Assembly: GCA_025934735.1 (NCBI GenBank)
Contig: JAICWP010000002.1
Coordinates: 62,001 to 126,000 of the forward strand
Source of the DNA: Terriglobales bacterium
Lineage (GTDB): Bacteria; Acidobacteriota; Terriglobia; Terriglobales; Acidobacteriaceae
Direction of reading: 5' to 3'
DNA length: 64,000 nt
Under the pieces are notes generated by a model. That model was not told the DNA's origin, did no database searches, and was given only the letters and a program-made list of their open reading frames with translations. This document shows positions 51,977 to 59,874 of the stretch, in pieces. A program made the position numbers and the translations under genes. Each line of letters begins with the position of its first letter. Within the stretch, counting starts at the first letter, position 1.

Positions 51977-53470
51977 ATGCAACGTCGTCTCGGCGTTTTG
52001 CTGCTTCTATTTCTGACTTTTCCGGCTGCCGCGCAACCCGCCAACCTGCGGACGGAGTTGCAGCGCATTCGTCATTTCCGCCATCCGCACCGCCGGACTA
52101 CTTTGCCTCTGACCGTGCATTCCAAGCGTGCCCGGCTGCTGTTTCAACAGGGCATGAACGATTTCGTTAACCTGGAAACCGCCAAAGCCCTCGACGAATG
52201 GCGCCAGTCGGCCAAACGTGACCCCAACTTCGCCCTGGCCCACATCTTCATCTGCTTCAACAGCAAGGACCCGGCTGAACAAACCGCCGAACTGGCCAAA
52301 GCCAAGGCCCGCGAGCCCCATGCCACCAAGGGCGAGCGCCTGCTGATTCGCTGGGTGGAAGGCGTGCGCGAAAACAACTACGTTGCCGGCATTCAGGCCA
52401 TGAATGACCTGGTGGACCTGTATCCCCTGGACAAACAACTTCTCTACGTGGTGGGCAATTGGCTGCTCTTGCAGGAGGGCTATGACCAGGCCCACAAGTT
52501 TATGGAGCAGGCGCTGGCCATTGACCCCAAGTATCCGCCGGCTCTGAACGATTTGGGGTACGCTTACGCCCTGACCCGCGATTACAAAAACGCCATCCCC
52601 GCCATGGAGCGCTACGTTGCCGCCCTGCCCGGGGCGCCCAATCCGCAGGACTCCTACGCCGAGATTCTGCGCCTTTCCGGCGACTTTGCCGGGGCGCTCG
52701 AGCACTACCAGGCCGCCCTGAAGATTGACCCCAAGTTCGTTTATTCGCAGCTGGGCATCGGCGACACCTACGCGCTGATGGGAGAGGAACCGAGGGCGCG
52801 CCTGGAGTATGCCAAAGCGGTTGCGGGTGCGGAGACTGACGCCGACCGGGTAGAGTTCGAAATGCAGTCGGCGATGACTTACGTTCGCGAGCGCAACTAT
52901 GCGCAGGCCGACACCGCTTTTGCCGCCGTGGCCAGCGAGGCCCATTCGCTTAAGTTGCCCTTCCATGAGGCGGAAATTCATCGCTTCATGGCCACCTACC
53001 AGCCCGATCCCCTTACCGCCCTTAAGCACCTGCAGCAGGCGGAAACGGTTCTGACCCAGGCTACGTCCGTTCCTAAATCGGATCGCGATGAGGAACTGGG
53101 ACGCGTGCTGCGCTGGCGAGTGGTGCGCGCCGGCGATGCCGGCGACCAGAGCGCCGCCGACCAGGCTATGCAGCAGTTGCAGGCCATGGCTGCGAAGGGC
53201 CACAGCCACGCGGTCCATCACTCCTGTGAAGCCGCACTGGGCGCCAGGCTGATGCAGCAGGGCAAGTATGCCGAGGCCATTCCCCACCTGCAGGAAGACC
53301 ACGACAACGCTTTCAGCATGAAGCTGCTGTCTGACGCTTACATGCGAACCGGCGCGACCTCGGAAGCGGAAGCTGAATCCAAGCTGCTGCGCACTATGCA
53401 CACGCCCACCATGGACCAAGCCGTGGTGGTGCTGCCGGGACGCGACCACCTGGCGGAAAACCCACAATAG
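51977..53470 (+). CDS. secreted tetratricopeptide-repeat protein
   Basis: 497 aa. Signal peptide (MQRRLGVLLLLFLTFPAAA). TPR-type helices are seen through most of the protein, e.g. YDQAHKFMEQALAIDPKYPPAL (split here by its repeat pattern), FAGALEHYQAALKIDPKF, and QADTAFAAVASEA. A scaffold for protein contacts in the periplasm or at the envelope; no enzymatic domain. 181 nt after the TonB receptor stop, behind a terminator, so it is its own unit. PilZ gene follows. Confidence 0.8.
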   Translation: MQRRLGVLLLLFLTFPAAAQPANLRTELQRIRHFRHPHRRTTLPLTVHSKRARLLFQQGMNDFVNLETAKALDEWRQSAKRDPNFALAHIFICFNSKDPAEQTAELAKAKAREPHATKGERLLIRWVEGVRENNYVAGIQAMNDLVDLYPLDKQLLYVVGNWLLLQEGYDQAHKFMEQALAIDPKYPPALNDLGYAYALTRDYKNAIPAMERYVAALPGAPNPQDSYAEILRLSGDFAGALEHYQAALKIDPKFVYSQLGIGDTYALMGEEPRARLEYAKAVAGAETDADRVEFEMQSAMTYVRERNYAQADTAFAAVASEAHSLKLPFHEAEIHRFMATYQPDPLTALKHLQQAETVLTQATSVPKSDRDEELGRVLRWRVVRAGDAGDQSAADQAMQQLQAMAAKGHSHAVHHSCEAALGARLMQQGKYAEAIPHLQEDHDNAFSMKLLSDAYMRTGATSEAEAESKLLRTMHTPTMDQAVVVLPGRDHLAENPQ

Positions 53471-53619
53471 CCGTTGCGTAGCGGGGGACCAGGCCGCGCC
53501 TTGGTTTGCGCGCCGCCGGCGGACCTTTCGCCAGATCAAAAAAATGTTGCGGCGAACTTGTGCACACCCCAGTTTGGAGTAAAATGCCGCGATTCTTTAC
53601 TCCTCTGGTGGGGAACTGT

Positions 53620-53946
53620 ATGGCTGAGAAGAAGTCCGAGCGCCGCGCGCGGCAGCGTTTTCCCGTACATGTTCCGGTTTCGGTTAAAGCCGGAAACGGA
53701 GCCGTCCAGGAAGCAAGCCAAACCCGCGATCTGAGCAGCGCGGGGGTTTTCGTTTACACCAGCTCGAGGATGCAGGAGGGCAGCGAACTGGAGCTGATCC
53801 TGGTGCTGCCCCCGGAAATCACCTTTTCCGACCGGCGCTGGGTGTGCTGCCAGGCCTCCGTAGTGCGGGTGGAGGAAAACGCCAGCCAGGGCAATTATGG
53901 CGTGGCGGCAGTGATCAAGCGTTTCGACGTTCTGCCGGAGATCTGA
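53620..53946 (+). CDS. PilZ domain protein (c-di-GMP receptor)
   Basis: 108 aa from ATG 53620 (GGTGGGG upstream; the longer frame from 53506 adds residues with no RBS support). The two c-di-GMP motifs are present: RRARQR (RxxxR) near residue 7 and DLSSAG ((D/N)xSxxG) near 36. Single-domain PilZ proteins act as c-di-GMP switches, often for motility or polysaccharide. A role with the pil operon at 21 kb is possible but not shown by position. 26 nt ahead of the ureohydrolase gene. Confidence 0.88.
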   Translation: MAEKKSERRARQRFPVHVPVSVKAGNGAVQEASQTRDLSSAGVFVYTSSRMQEGSELELILVLPPEITFSDRRWVCCQASVVRVEENASQGNYGVAAVIKRFDVLPEI

Positions 53947-53972
53947 GCAGCCGCCCCACCGCTGCGAGCCCT

Positions 53973-54788
53973 GTGAACCAGCCAACATCTACCTTGAGTG
54001 TTGTGTCGCTGCTGGGAATACCGTTTGATGAGAATTCCTCCTACCTGCGGGGAGCAGCACAGGCGCCTCCGCGCATTGTGGAGGCGCTGTTCTGCGATTC
54101 CTCCAACCTGTGGACGGAGAACGGCACCGATCTGCAGGGCCGGGTGCGGGATGCGGGTAGCCTGGCGCTTCCCTCGGATACGCCTGCGGCCTTTGGTGCC
54201 ATTGAGCGGGAGGTAGCCGGGCAATTGCGCCAGGACGCGCGGCTGATCCTGCTGGGCGGCGACCATTCCATCACTTATCCCGTGGTTAAGGCATTCGCAG
54301 CGAAATTTCCCGATTTGGAAATCCTGCACTTTGACGCTCACCCGGATCTCTATGACCAGCTTGGTGGCAACCGCTTCTCGCACGCATGCCCTTTCGCCCG
54401 GGTCATGGAGGAGAAATTGGCGCGCCGGTTAATTCAGGTCGGGGTTCGCACCATGAACCGACACCAGCGCGAGCAGGCGCAGCGGTTTGGCGTGGAGGTG
54501 CTGGAAATGAAGGACTTAGGGAGTTGGCCAGCCCTGAATTTTCAAGGGCCGGTTTACCTCTCCTTCGATATTGACGTGCTGGATCCGGCTTTTGTGCCGG
54601 GTATATCGCACTGGGAACCCGGGGGGCTATCGGTGCGCGAGGTAGTGAACCTGCTTCACTCGCTGCGCGCTCGCCTGGTGGGGGCGGACGTGGTGGAGTA
54701 CAACCCGGCGCGCGACCAATCTGGGAGAACGGCCATGGTTTGTGCCAAGGTGGTCAAGGAGATAGCGGCCGGGCTGCTGGGCCGGTAA
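53973..54788 (+). CDS. speB: agmatinase/arginase-family ureohydrolase
   Basis: 271 aa from GTG 53973 (a longer frame opens at 53844 but overlaps the PilZ gene by 100 bases). Dinuclear Mn centre fully conserved: His98 (GGDHS), Asp121, His123 and Asp125 (FDAHPDL), Asp199 and Asp201 (SFDIDVLDP). SHWEPGGLSVREV follows, as in agmatinases. Hydrolyses agmatine or a related guanidino compound. Agmatinase gives putrescine, matching the polyamine transporter genes at 56.8-61 kb, but arginase or formiminoglutamase activity cannot be excluded from sequence. No clear RBS. Confidence 0.85.
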   Translation: MNQPTSTLSVVSLLGIPFDENSSYLRGAAQAPPRIVEALFCDSSNLWTENGTDLQGRVRDAGSLALPSDTPAAFGAIEREVAGQLRQDARLILLGGDHSITYPVVKAFAAKFPDLEILHFDAHPDLYDQLGGNRFSHACPFARVMEEKLARRLIQVGVRTMNRHQREQAQRFGVEVLEMKDLGSWPALNFQGPVYLSFDIDVLDPAFVPGISHWEPGGLSVREVVNLLHSLRARLVGADVVEYNPARDQSGRTAMVCAKVVKEIAAGLLGR

Positions 54789-55147
54789 AAAGTGCCAAAT
54801 TAGGACAGGGCAATCGCAAAAAAGTTCATTTTTGCTCGAGATTGAAGCTCATCTTCGACCGGTTGTGGCGGTCCGCAAACCAGCCTAAGCCCTTCGTGAT
54901 AACCATCTTGCGCCCGTCTGCCGGAGGTTCCGCGCGGCGAGTTGCAGCTACTCTTGCCGAGTTTTTGCAAGGATTTGCACAGCTAGTGGTTGCAGGACTG
55001 AGAGAGGCCCGGCACCCCGCGAGGTGTTCTCCTGCCAGGGTGGGAGTCACTTAGGTACCGCTGCAGCGGGTTTGGTGCACAGATTGCTATCTTATGATTG
55101 CTGGTGATTGCCGGCTGCGAATGGTTTGGGGCGAGGGGACGACTACA
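54789..55147 (+). other. intergenic region with candidate promoter
   Basis: 359 nt without a convincing gene; short frames on the minus strand (54826-55050) have no family signal. A candidate promoter is TTGGTG (55072-55077), 15-bp spacer, TATGAT (55093-55098), for the gene at 55148. GAGGGG (about 55134-55139) precedes that start. Confidence 0.35.
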
Positions 55148-55486
55148 GTGTTGACCAACAAGCTGCGCTGGGGAGTACTGAGGCTGCTGACCCCGGTCGG
55201 ACCACGCTACGTGCGGCCCACCTTTTGGGAGCGGGTCTATCTGCTCTGGATATTCCGTCATTTCGAGGTTTTGCCCCAGAACGTGTTAAGCCGCCGGACT
55301 CATACCCTGATCGAAAACCTCTGCTTGCGCCAGCACAGCCAGCAACATGGCTTCCTCTACGCCATCACCGACCAGCCGGTGATTGGCACGGTGGAACGAG
55401 TGCCGCAGTTCGGTCTGCAGGAAGTTCCGGTCGAAGATGCCCACGGCGTGGCTTCGGCCGCGGCGCTGTCGCGGCACAATTCCTAG
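55148..55486 (+). CDS. conserved-looking small basic protein of unknown function
   Basis: 112 aa from GTG 55148 (TTG 55151 equally possible; GAGGGG upstream). The N-terminal half is basic and aromatic (KLRWGVLRLLTPVGPRYVRP; ERVYLLWIFRHFEVLP), probably amphipathic and membrane-near, and the rest is polar. I do not recognise a family, though the composition is unlike a shadow frame. Convergent with the saccharopine-dehydrogenase-like gene 13 nt away. Confidence 0.5.
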   Translation: MLTNKLRWGVLRLLTPVGPRYVRPTFWERVYLLWIFRHFEVLPQNVLSRRTHTLIENLCLRQHSQQHGFLYAITDQPVIGTVERVPQFGLQEVPVEDAHGVASAAALSRHNS

Positions 55487-55499
55487 GCGGCCCACCAGC

Positions 55500-56663
55500 C
55501 TACTTCCAACCTGAACCGCGGATTTCAATTCCACGTTTGTCCAGCTCCCGCAGGAACTCTCCGGCCGGAATAACCATTTCCGGGGGGTGCACGCCGCGAG
55601 CGCGGATTTCGCCTCGGGCGAGCATCTGTGCCGCCACGGAGATGGGGAAGCCGGTATCACGGGCGACCGCGCTGAACACCGGCCGGGTGCTGTAACGGGT
55701 GGTGGCATCGAGCGTAAGCCGTTGCTTGCGGCCAGAGCGGCTGCCTTCCACCACCACGCGAATCGTCTCGGCGTCGCGCGGGGGCGCGTTGCTGCCTGTG
55801 GCGCGGCCTTTGAGCAGCTGCTCCAGAAATGCGCGCGGCGCCACCTGGCAGCCGTTGACCGCCACGGGTACCTTTTCCAGCAGGCCCAGGCCGCTCAGCA
55901 GGCGGACAGTTTCGATCAACTGCGGGTCGTAGTTGATCTTGAAAAAGACTTCGCGCACGCCCTGGCGGCGAAAACTGAGAGGCAGGGTGGCCACTTCGGA
56001 ATGGATGGAGTGGCGCACCACCAGCTTGCCGATAGGCGCGGGGAAGCTGACCTTCTCTGGATCGGAAAAATGCTCCTGCCGGCGAAACCTGCCGCCCACG
56101 TAATGCATGGGCGCGATGGTCAGTTCGTCGAGTATGGTGGCAATGGAGAAGCTGAATGCCAGAGGATCGGAGGCGGCAGGACGCAGTTCACGGCTGCCGT
56201 TATAAACCTTGATGGCAGTTACGCGCTGTAGTTGATCGGCCAGGTAGCGCGCCATGATGTTGGCGATGCCGGGAGCGCTGCCGATGCCGAGAATGGCCAG
56301 GCGGCCGGCACGGCGAAAATGAGAGTTGAGCTTAAGTTGCTTGCGGGTGTTGTAGAACAGGCCGCCCAAATCAAGATAGTGAGTGCCGGCGGCCAGAGCC
56401 GCTTTCATGACCTCAAGATTCCAGTAGTACTGAGTGCAGTTGAGGACGGCGACGGAGCCGCTGAGCAGGCGCACAGTATTGGCGGTCTGGCGCACATCGC
56501 AGAAAGCGGCGTGGGCTTTGCCGTGGCCGAACTCGCGTGCCGCCTGCTGCGCGCGCGGCTGGTCGTAATCGGCAACGATGATTTCCGAAGCCTCGCGCGA
56601 GCGGGCCAGATCGTAAAGCGCGGCCCGGCCCATCAGGCCGGCGCCGAGGACGACGAAGCGCAT
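55500..56663 (-). CDS. saccharopine dehydrogenase-family protein (lysine 6-dehydrogenase-like)
   Basis: 387 aa. Rossmann start MRFVVLGAGLMGRAALYDLA, then ADYDQPRAQQAA, LNCTQYYWNLEVMKAALAAGTHYLDLGG, and GSAPGIANIMARYLAD. The order and length fit the LysDH / Lys9 group more than carboxynorspermidine dehydrogenase, but both share the fold. AAGGAGAA stands 8 nt before the ATG. It lies downstream of potC on the same strand after 181 nt, so a link with amine or lysine breakdown is possible. Confidence 0.78.
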   Translation of the reverse strand: MRFVVLGAGLMGRAALYDLARSREASEIIVADYDQPRAQQAAREFGHGKAHAAFCDVRQTANTVRLLSGSVAVLNCTQYYWNLEVMKAALAAGTHYLDLGGLFYNTRKQLKLNSHFRRAGRLAILGIGSAPGIANIMARYLADQLQRVTAIKVYNGSRELRPAASDPLAFSFSIATILDELTIAPMHYVGGRFRRQEHFSDPEKVSFPAPIGKLVVRHSIHSEVATLPLSFRRQGVREVFFKINYDPQLIETVRLLSGLGLLEKVPVAVNGCQVAPRAFLEQLLKGRATGSNAPPRDAETIRVVVEGSRSGRKQRLTLDATTRYSTRPVFSAVARDTGFPISVAAQMLARGEIRARGVHPPEMVIPAGEFLRELDKRGIEIRGSGWK

Positions 56664-56748
56664 AAAGAGTTCTCCTTTTAAGGGCTATGGGTTACCCCCT
56701 GGCCCTTTCTCCAGCGGGCTAAAGCTCTTTTCAACTCTCCCCATGGCC

Positions 56749-56766
56749 GCAGGGCTGAAGCCCTGC
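56749..56766. repeat. GC-rich palindrome
   Basis: GCAGGGC (56749-56755) and GCCCTGC (56760-56766) around TGAA, the same central TGAA as the palindrome at 59736. Between potC and the dehydrogenase gene. Confidence 0.6.
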
Positions 56767-56844
56767 GCTTCCACCGTTGAGCAAACGGCATCTCCACGGT
56801 GGAATAAGCCGGATCAGTGACGCGTGTTACGCTTTGCGGAACTG

Positions 56845-57678
56845 TCAACTTCCGGCGGCGGCGGTTTCCACCAATTCGGCGCCCAGTTCGGGCTGCCCTT
56901 CGGCGCGCGCCCGCAGGCGGTACCAGAGCACAATCGCAACCAGCGAAAAGGCGAAGATGACGGTGGAGATGGCGTTGATCTCCGGGGTCATGCCGCGGCG
57001 CAGGCGCGACCAGATTTCCAGCGGGAGCGTGTTATCGCGGCCTATGAGGAAGAAGCTGACCGCGATCTCATCCATGGAGAGGGTGAATATCAGCAGCGCC
57101 GCGCCGATGATAGGCAGACGAAGGTTGGGCAGAGTGACGCGCCAGAACGTCTGCCAATAGTTCGCGCCGAGGTCGAGCGAGGCTTCCTCCTGGGCGCGAT
57201 CGAGTTTCTGCAGGCCGGCGAAGATATCGGTGGTGGCCACGGAGATGAGCGCAGTACCGTGGCCCAGAGTAATGGTCAGCAGGCTGAGGCGCATGCCCAT
57301 GTCCACGAACAGCATGAGTAGAGATAGGCCGGTGATGATACCAGGCAGAATCAGGGGCAGAAGAACCAGGCGCCGGAAGGCCGCCTTGCCGGGAAAGCTG
57401 GCACGGTCCAGGGCCAGTGCCGCAGGGATGCCGAGGAGCAGGGAAATGGCCATGGCGGCAAGGGCCACCATCAGGCTATTGAGCACCGATTCCCACATGG
57501 CACCGTCTGCCAGCAACATGCGGTACCAGCTAAACGTGAAGTTGTGTGGGGGGAAGCCGCCTACGCCTCCGCCGTTAAACGAATAGACGATGAGAACCAG
57601 GATCGGCAAATAAAGCAAGGCGAATACCAGCAGGGCGTAAACCCCGAGCCAGCGCGGGTTGTGGGCGCTGGCGCTCAT
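56845..57678 (-). CDS. potC: spermidine/putrescine ABC transporter permease PotC
   Basis: 277 aa from ATG 57678, which overlaps the potB stop (ATGA) and has GTGGAGC upstream; the frame is open four codons further. Six helices and the MetI-like EAA loop (EEASLDLGANYWQTFWRVTLPNLRLPI). Inner-membrane permease half paired with PotB. Last gene of potABC. Confidence 0.92.
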   Translation of the reverse strand: MSASAHNPRWLGVYALLVFALLYLPILVLIVYSFNGGGVGGFPPHNFTFSWYRMLLADGAMWESVLNSLMVALAAMAISLLLGIPAALALDRASFPGKAAFRRLVLLPLILPGIITGLSLLMLFVDMGMRLSLLTITLGHGTALISVATTDIFAGLQKLDRAQEEASLDLGANYWQTFWRVTLPNLRLPIIGAALLIFTLSMDEIAVSFFLIGRDNTLPLEIWSRLRRGMTPEINAISTVIFAFSLVAIVLWYRLRARAEGQPELGAELVETAAAGS

Positions 57679-58523
57679 GAGAAGCTCCACTTCTTCTCCA
57701 GCCGCTCAGACAAAAATAACAGGCTGACCACGAGCAACAACATGCAGAGGGAAATAGCCGCGCCTAAGGGCCAGTTATAGGCAGCGCCGAAAAGGCTGAC
57801 CACGATGTTGGAGATCATGATGCCGCTCGGTCCGCCCAAAAGCAGCGGGGCGAGGAAGTCGCCCAGGCTGAGCACGAACGCGAAGGTAGCGCCGGCGAGC
57901 ACGCCGGGAATGGAAAGCGGCAAAATCACGCGCCAGAAGGTTTGTATCGGGGAAGCGCCCAAGTCATGCGAGGCTTCCACCAGGTTGCGCGGAATGTGTT
58001 CGAGCGAGGCGTAAATGGGCAGGAATGCGAAAGGGGTGTAGATGTGGGTGAGCGTGAGCACCACGGCAAACGGGCTGTAGAGCAGGAACTCCACGGGATG
58101 GCGCGTGAGGTGCGCATATTGCAGCAAGGTGTTGAGAACGCCATCGCTGCCCAGGATGGTTTTCCAGGCATATGCGCGCACCAGGTAGCTGACCCACAGC
58201 GGAATGATCACCAGCTGGTAAAGCAGGTTCTTGCGGGCACCGGCCTGGAAGGAGACATAGTAGGCCAGCGGATAGCCCAACAGCAGGGCAAAGAGCATTA
58301 CGCGGGCGGCAATCCACGTGGAGCGCAGCAGGGTCTGAAAGTAGACGTGGACTTGGAGCAGTTCGCGGTAGTTGCCCAGGTTCCAGTGATGGACGATGGT
58401 TTGCGCGGGGCTGACCGTCCAAAAGCTGTAGCAGAAGAGCAGCGCGTACGGGACCAGCAAGAATACGGTCACCCACAGCAGCGGCGGGACGGTCACGGCG
58501 GTCTTATAGGCGCGGGAGAACAC
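57675..58523 (-). CDS. potB: spermidine/putrescine ABC transporter permease PotB
   Basis: 282 aa, GTG start immediately after the potA stop (TGAGTG), so translation is coupled. Six helices, EAA-type loop (VEASHDLGASPIQTFWRVILPLSIPG). Pairs with PotC in the membrane. Overlaps potC by 4 nt. Confidence 0.92.
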   Translation of the reverse strand: MFSRAYKTAVTVPPLLWVTVFLLVPYALLFCYSFWTVSPAQTIVHHWNLGNYRELLQVHVYFQTLLRSTWIAARVMLFALLLGYPLAYYVSFQAGARKNLLYQLVIIPLWVSYLVRAYAWKTILGSDGVLNTLLQYAHLTRHPVEFLLYSPFAVVLTLTHIYTPFAFLPIYASLEHIPRNLVEASHDLGASPIQTFWRVILPLSIPGVLAGATFAFVLSLGDFLAPLLLGGPSGIMISNIVVSLFGAAYNWPLGAAISLCMLLLVVSLLFLSERLEKKWSFS

Positions 58524-59612
58524 TCAGGACCTTTCCTCGGAGTCGCGCACGGCGAAGGCGTCAGCGGCGGAGAACTCAAAATCGTGCTGTTCGCTCAAAG
58601 CGCCGTGGCTGGGGACGCGGACGGCGAGCTTCAAGCCATCGGCGCACTCGACCTGCAGCAGGTCAGTGGCGCCATGGAAGGAGTGGGCAACGATGCGCGC
58701 TCGGAAGCGCACACTATCGCTGCTGGAGGACACAGTGGTGGTGGCTAGCCGGATGTGTTCCGGGCGCACAGAGAATACGGCCGGGCCATCCGGCACTGAA
58801 GTGCGAAATTGGAAGCCGCCACAATGCGCCAGCCCGCGTTCCACATGGCCACGCAGCAGATTAGTGTGGCCAATGAACAGGGCAGTGTAGGAGGTGGCAG
58901 GCCGGCTATAGATCTCGCGAGGCGTGGCAACCTGTTCCAGGCTGCCGTTGCGCAGCAGGGCGATCCGGTCAGACATGACCATGGCCTCTTCCTGGTCGTG
59001 GGTGACAAACACGAAAGAGATGCCGACCTCACGCTGCAGGGACTTGAGCTCCAGTTGCATCTGGCGGCGAAGATTGGCGTCCAGCGCGGAAAGCGGTTCA
59101 TCGAGCAGCAGAAGGCGCGGGCGGTTCACGAGGGCGCGAGCCAGCGCAACGCGTTGCTGCTGGCCGCCGCTGATCTTCGCCGGCTTGGAAGCGGCCAAAG
59201 CGCTCATCTTGACCATAGCCAGCGCATCCTCCACGCGCTTGTCAATGTCGGCGGCAGCGATCTTCTTCTGCATTCGCAAGCCGTAGGCCACGTTGTCGCG
59301 CACGGAGAGGTGAGGGAAGAGGGCGTAGCTCTGAAATACGGTATTGACGCGGCGGCGATAGGGAGGCAGCAGGTCGAGGCGCTCGCCGCCCATCCAGATT
59401 TCACCGGAGTCGGCGCGCTCGAAGCCGGCGATCAGGCGAAGGAGAGTGGTTTTGCCGGAGCCGCTTTCGCCCAGGATCGTGAGGAATTCGCCCTCATCCA
59501 CGTGCAGGGAGATGCCGCGCAGCACCGCGAGCTTTCCGAAAGTCTTGACCACCTCGCGGATCGAGAGCAGGGATTGCGGTTTGGCGGCGGGTTGGGTGGT
59601 GGGCGAGGTCAT
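58524..59612 (-). CDS. potA: spermidine/putrescine ABC transporter ATPase PotA
   Basis: 362 aa. Walker A GESGSGKTTLLR, Q-loop QSYALFPHL, signature ISGGQQQRVALARAL, Walker B LLLLDEPLSAL, and a C-terminal TOBE domain (about 285-355). Energises polyamine import. First gene of potABC; potD lies 262 nt upstream on the same strand. Heptamers GAGTGAG-type stand just upstream of its ATG. Confidence 0.93.
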   Translation of the reverse strand: MTSPTTQPAAKPQSLLSIREVVKTFGKLAVLRGISLHVDEGEFLTILGESGSGKTTLLRLIAGFERADSGEIWMGGERLDLLPPYRRRVNTVFQSYALFPHLSVRDNVAYGLRMQKKIAAADIDKRVEDALAMVKMSALAASKPAKISGGQQQRVALARALVNRPRLLLLDEPLSALDANLRRQMQLELKSLQREVGISFVFVTHDQEEAMVMSDRIALLRNGSLEQVATPREIYSRPATSYTALFIGHTNLLRGHVERGLAHCGGFQFRTSVPDGPAVFSVRPEHIRLATTTVSSSSDSVRFRARIVAHSFHGATDLLQVECADGLKLAVRVPSHGALSEQHDFEFSAADAFAVRDSEERS

Positions 59613-59614
59613 AA

Positions 59615-59649
59615 GAGCGAGGAGTGAGGAGTCAGGAGTCGGGAGTCAG
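59615..59649 (-). repeat. five heptamers abutting the potA start
   Basis: On the plus strand GAGCGAG, GAGTGAG, GAGTCAG, GAGTCGG, GAGTCAG. Begins 2 nt from the potA start codon, in the place of the ribosome binding site. On the minus strand the sequence is pyrimidine-rich, so it offers no Shine-Dalgarno. Confidence 0.85.
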
Positions 59650-59735
59650 CGGTGAAGCATGTGCAATCGAGAATGTGCGCTGTGTTCATGTGCTTCAGTC
59701 GTCCCTATGGGACTCCGTGTCAGCCTGGCCCTCTA

Positions 59736-59755
59736 CCCGCCACTGAAGTGGCGGG
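59736..59755. repeat. GC-rich palindrome between potD and potA
   Basis: CCCGCCAC (59736-59743) and GTGGCGGG (59748-59755) around TGAA. Same type as 56749-56766. Confidence 0.6.
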
Positions 59756-59841
59756 CTACTTTCAAATCGCCCCCTTGCCAGGGGCTGGTCTGTCCCACGT
59801 TAGCGTCCAGCCAGACAGTTCTCGATGGGTGAGGTTTTCGC

Positions 59842-59869
59842 TGACTACGGACTACTGACCACTGACTAC
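59842..59869. repeat. four heptamers just after the potD stop
   Basis: TGACTAC, GGACTAC, TGACCAC, TGACTAC on the plus strand, five nt before the potD stop codon complement (59875-59877). Confidence 0.8.
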
Positions 59870-59874
59870 TGGGT

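Noticed and set aside
53844-53972. Longer start for the ureohydrolase at 53844
   Set aside because: The added 43 residues overlap the PilZ gene and look like an out-of-frame reading of it; the GTG at 53973 gives the normal family N-terminus.
54826-55050. 74-residue minus-strand frame in the gap after the ureohydrolase
   Set aside because: No RBS, no family resemblance, and codon use is unlike the neighbours.
59615-59869. CRISPR-like array between potD and potA
   Set aside because: Repeat units are only 7 nt, without unique spacers, and no cas gene is present.
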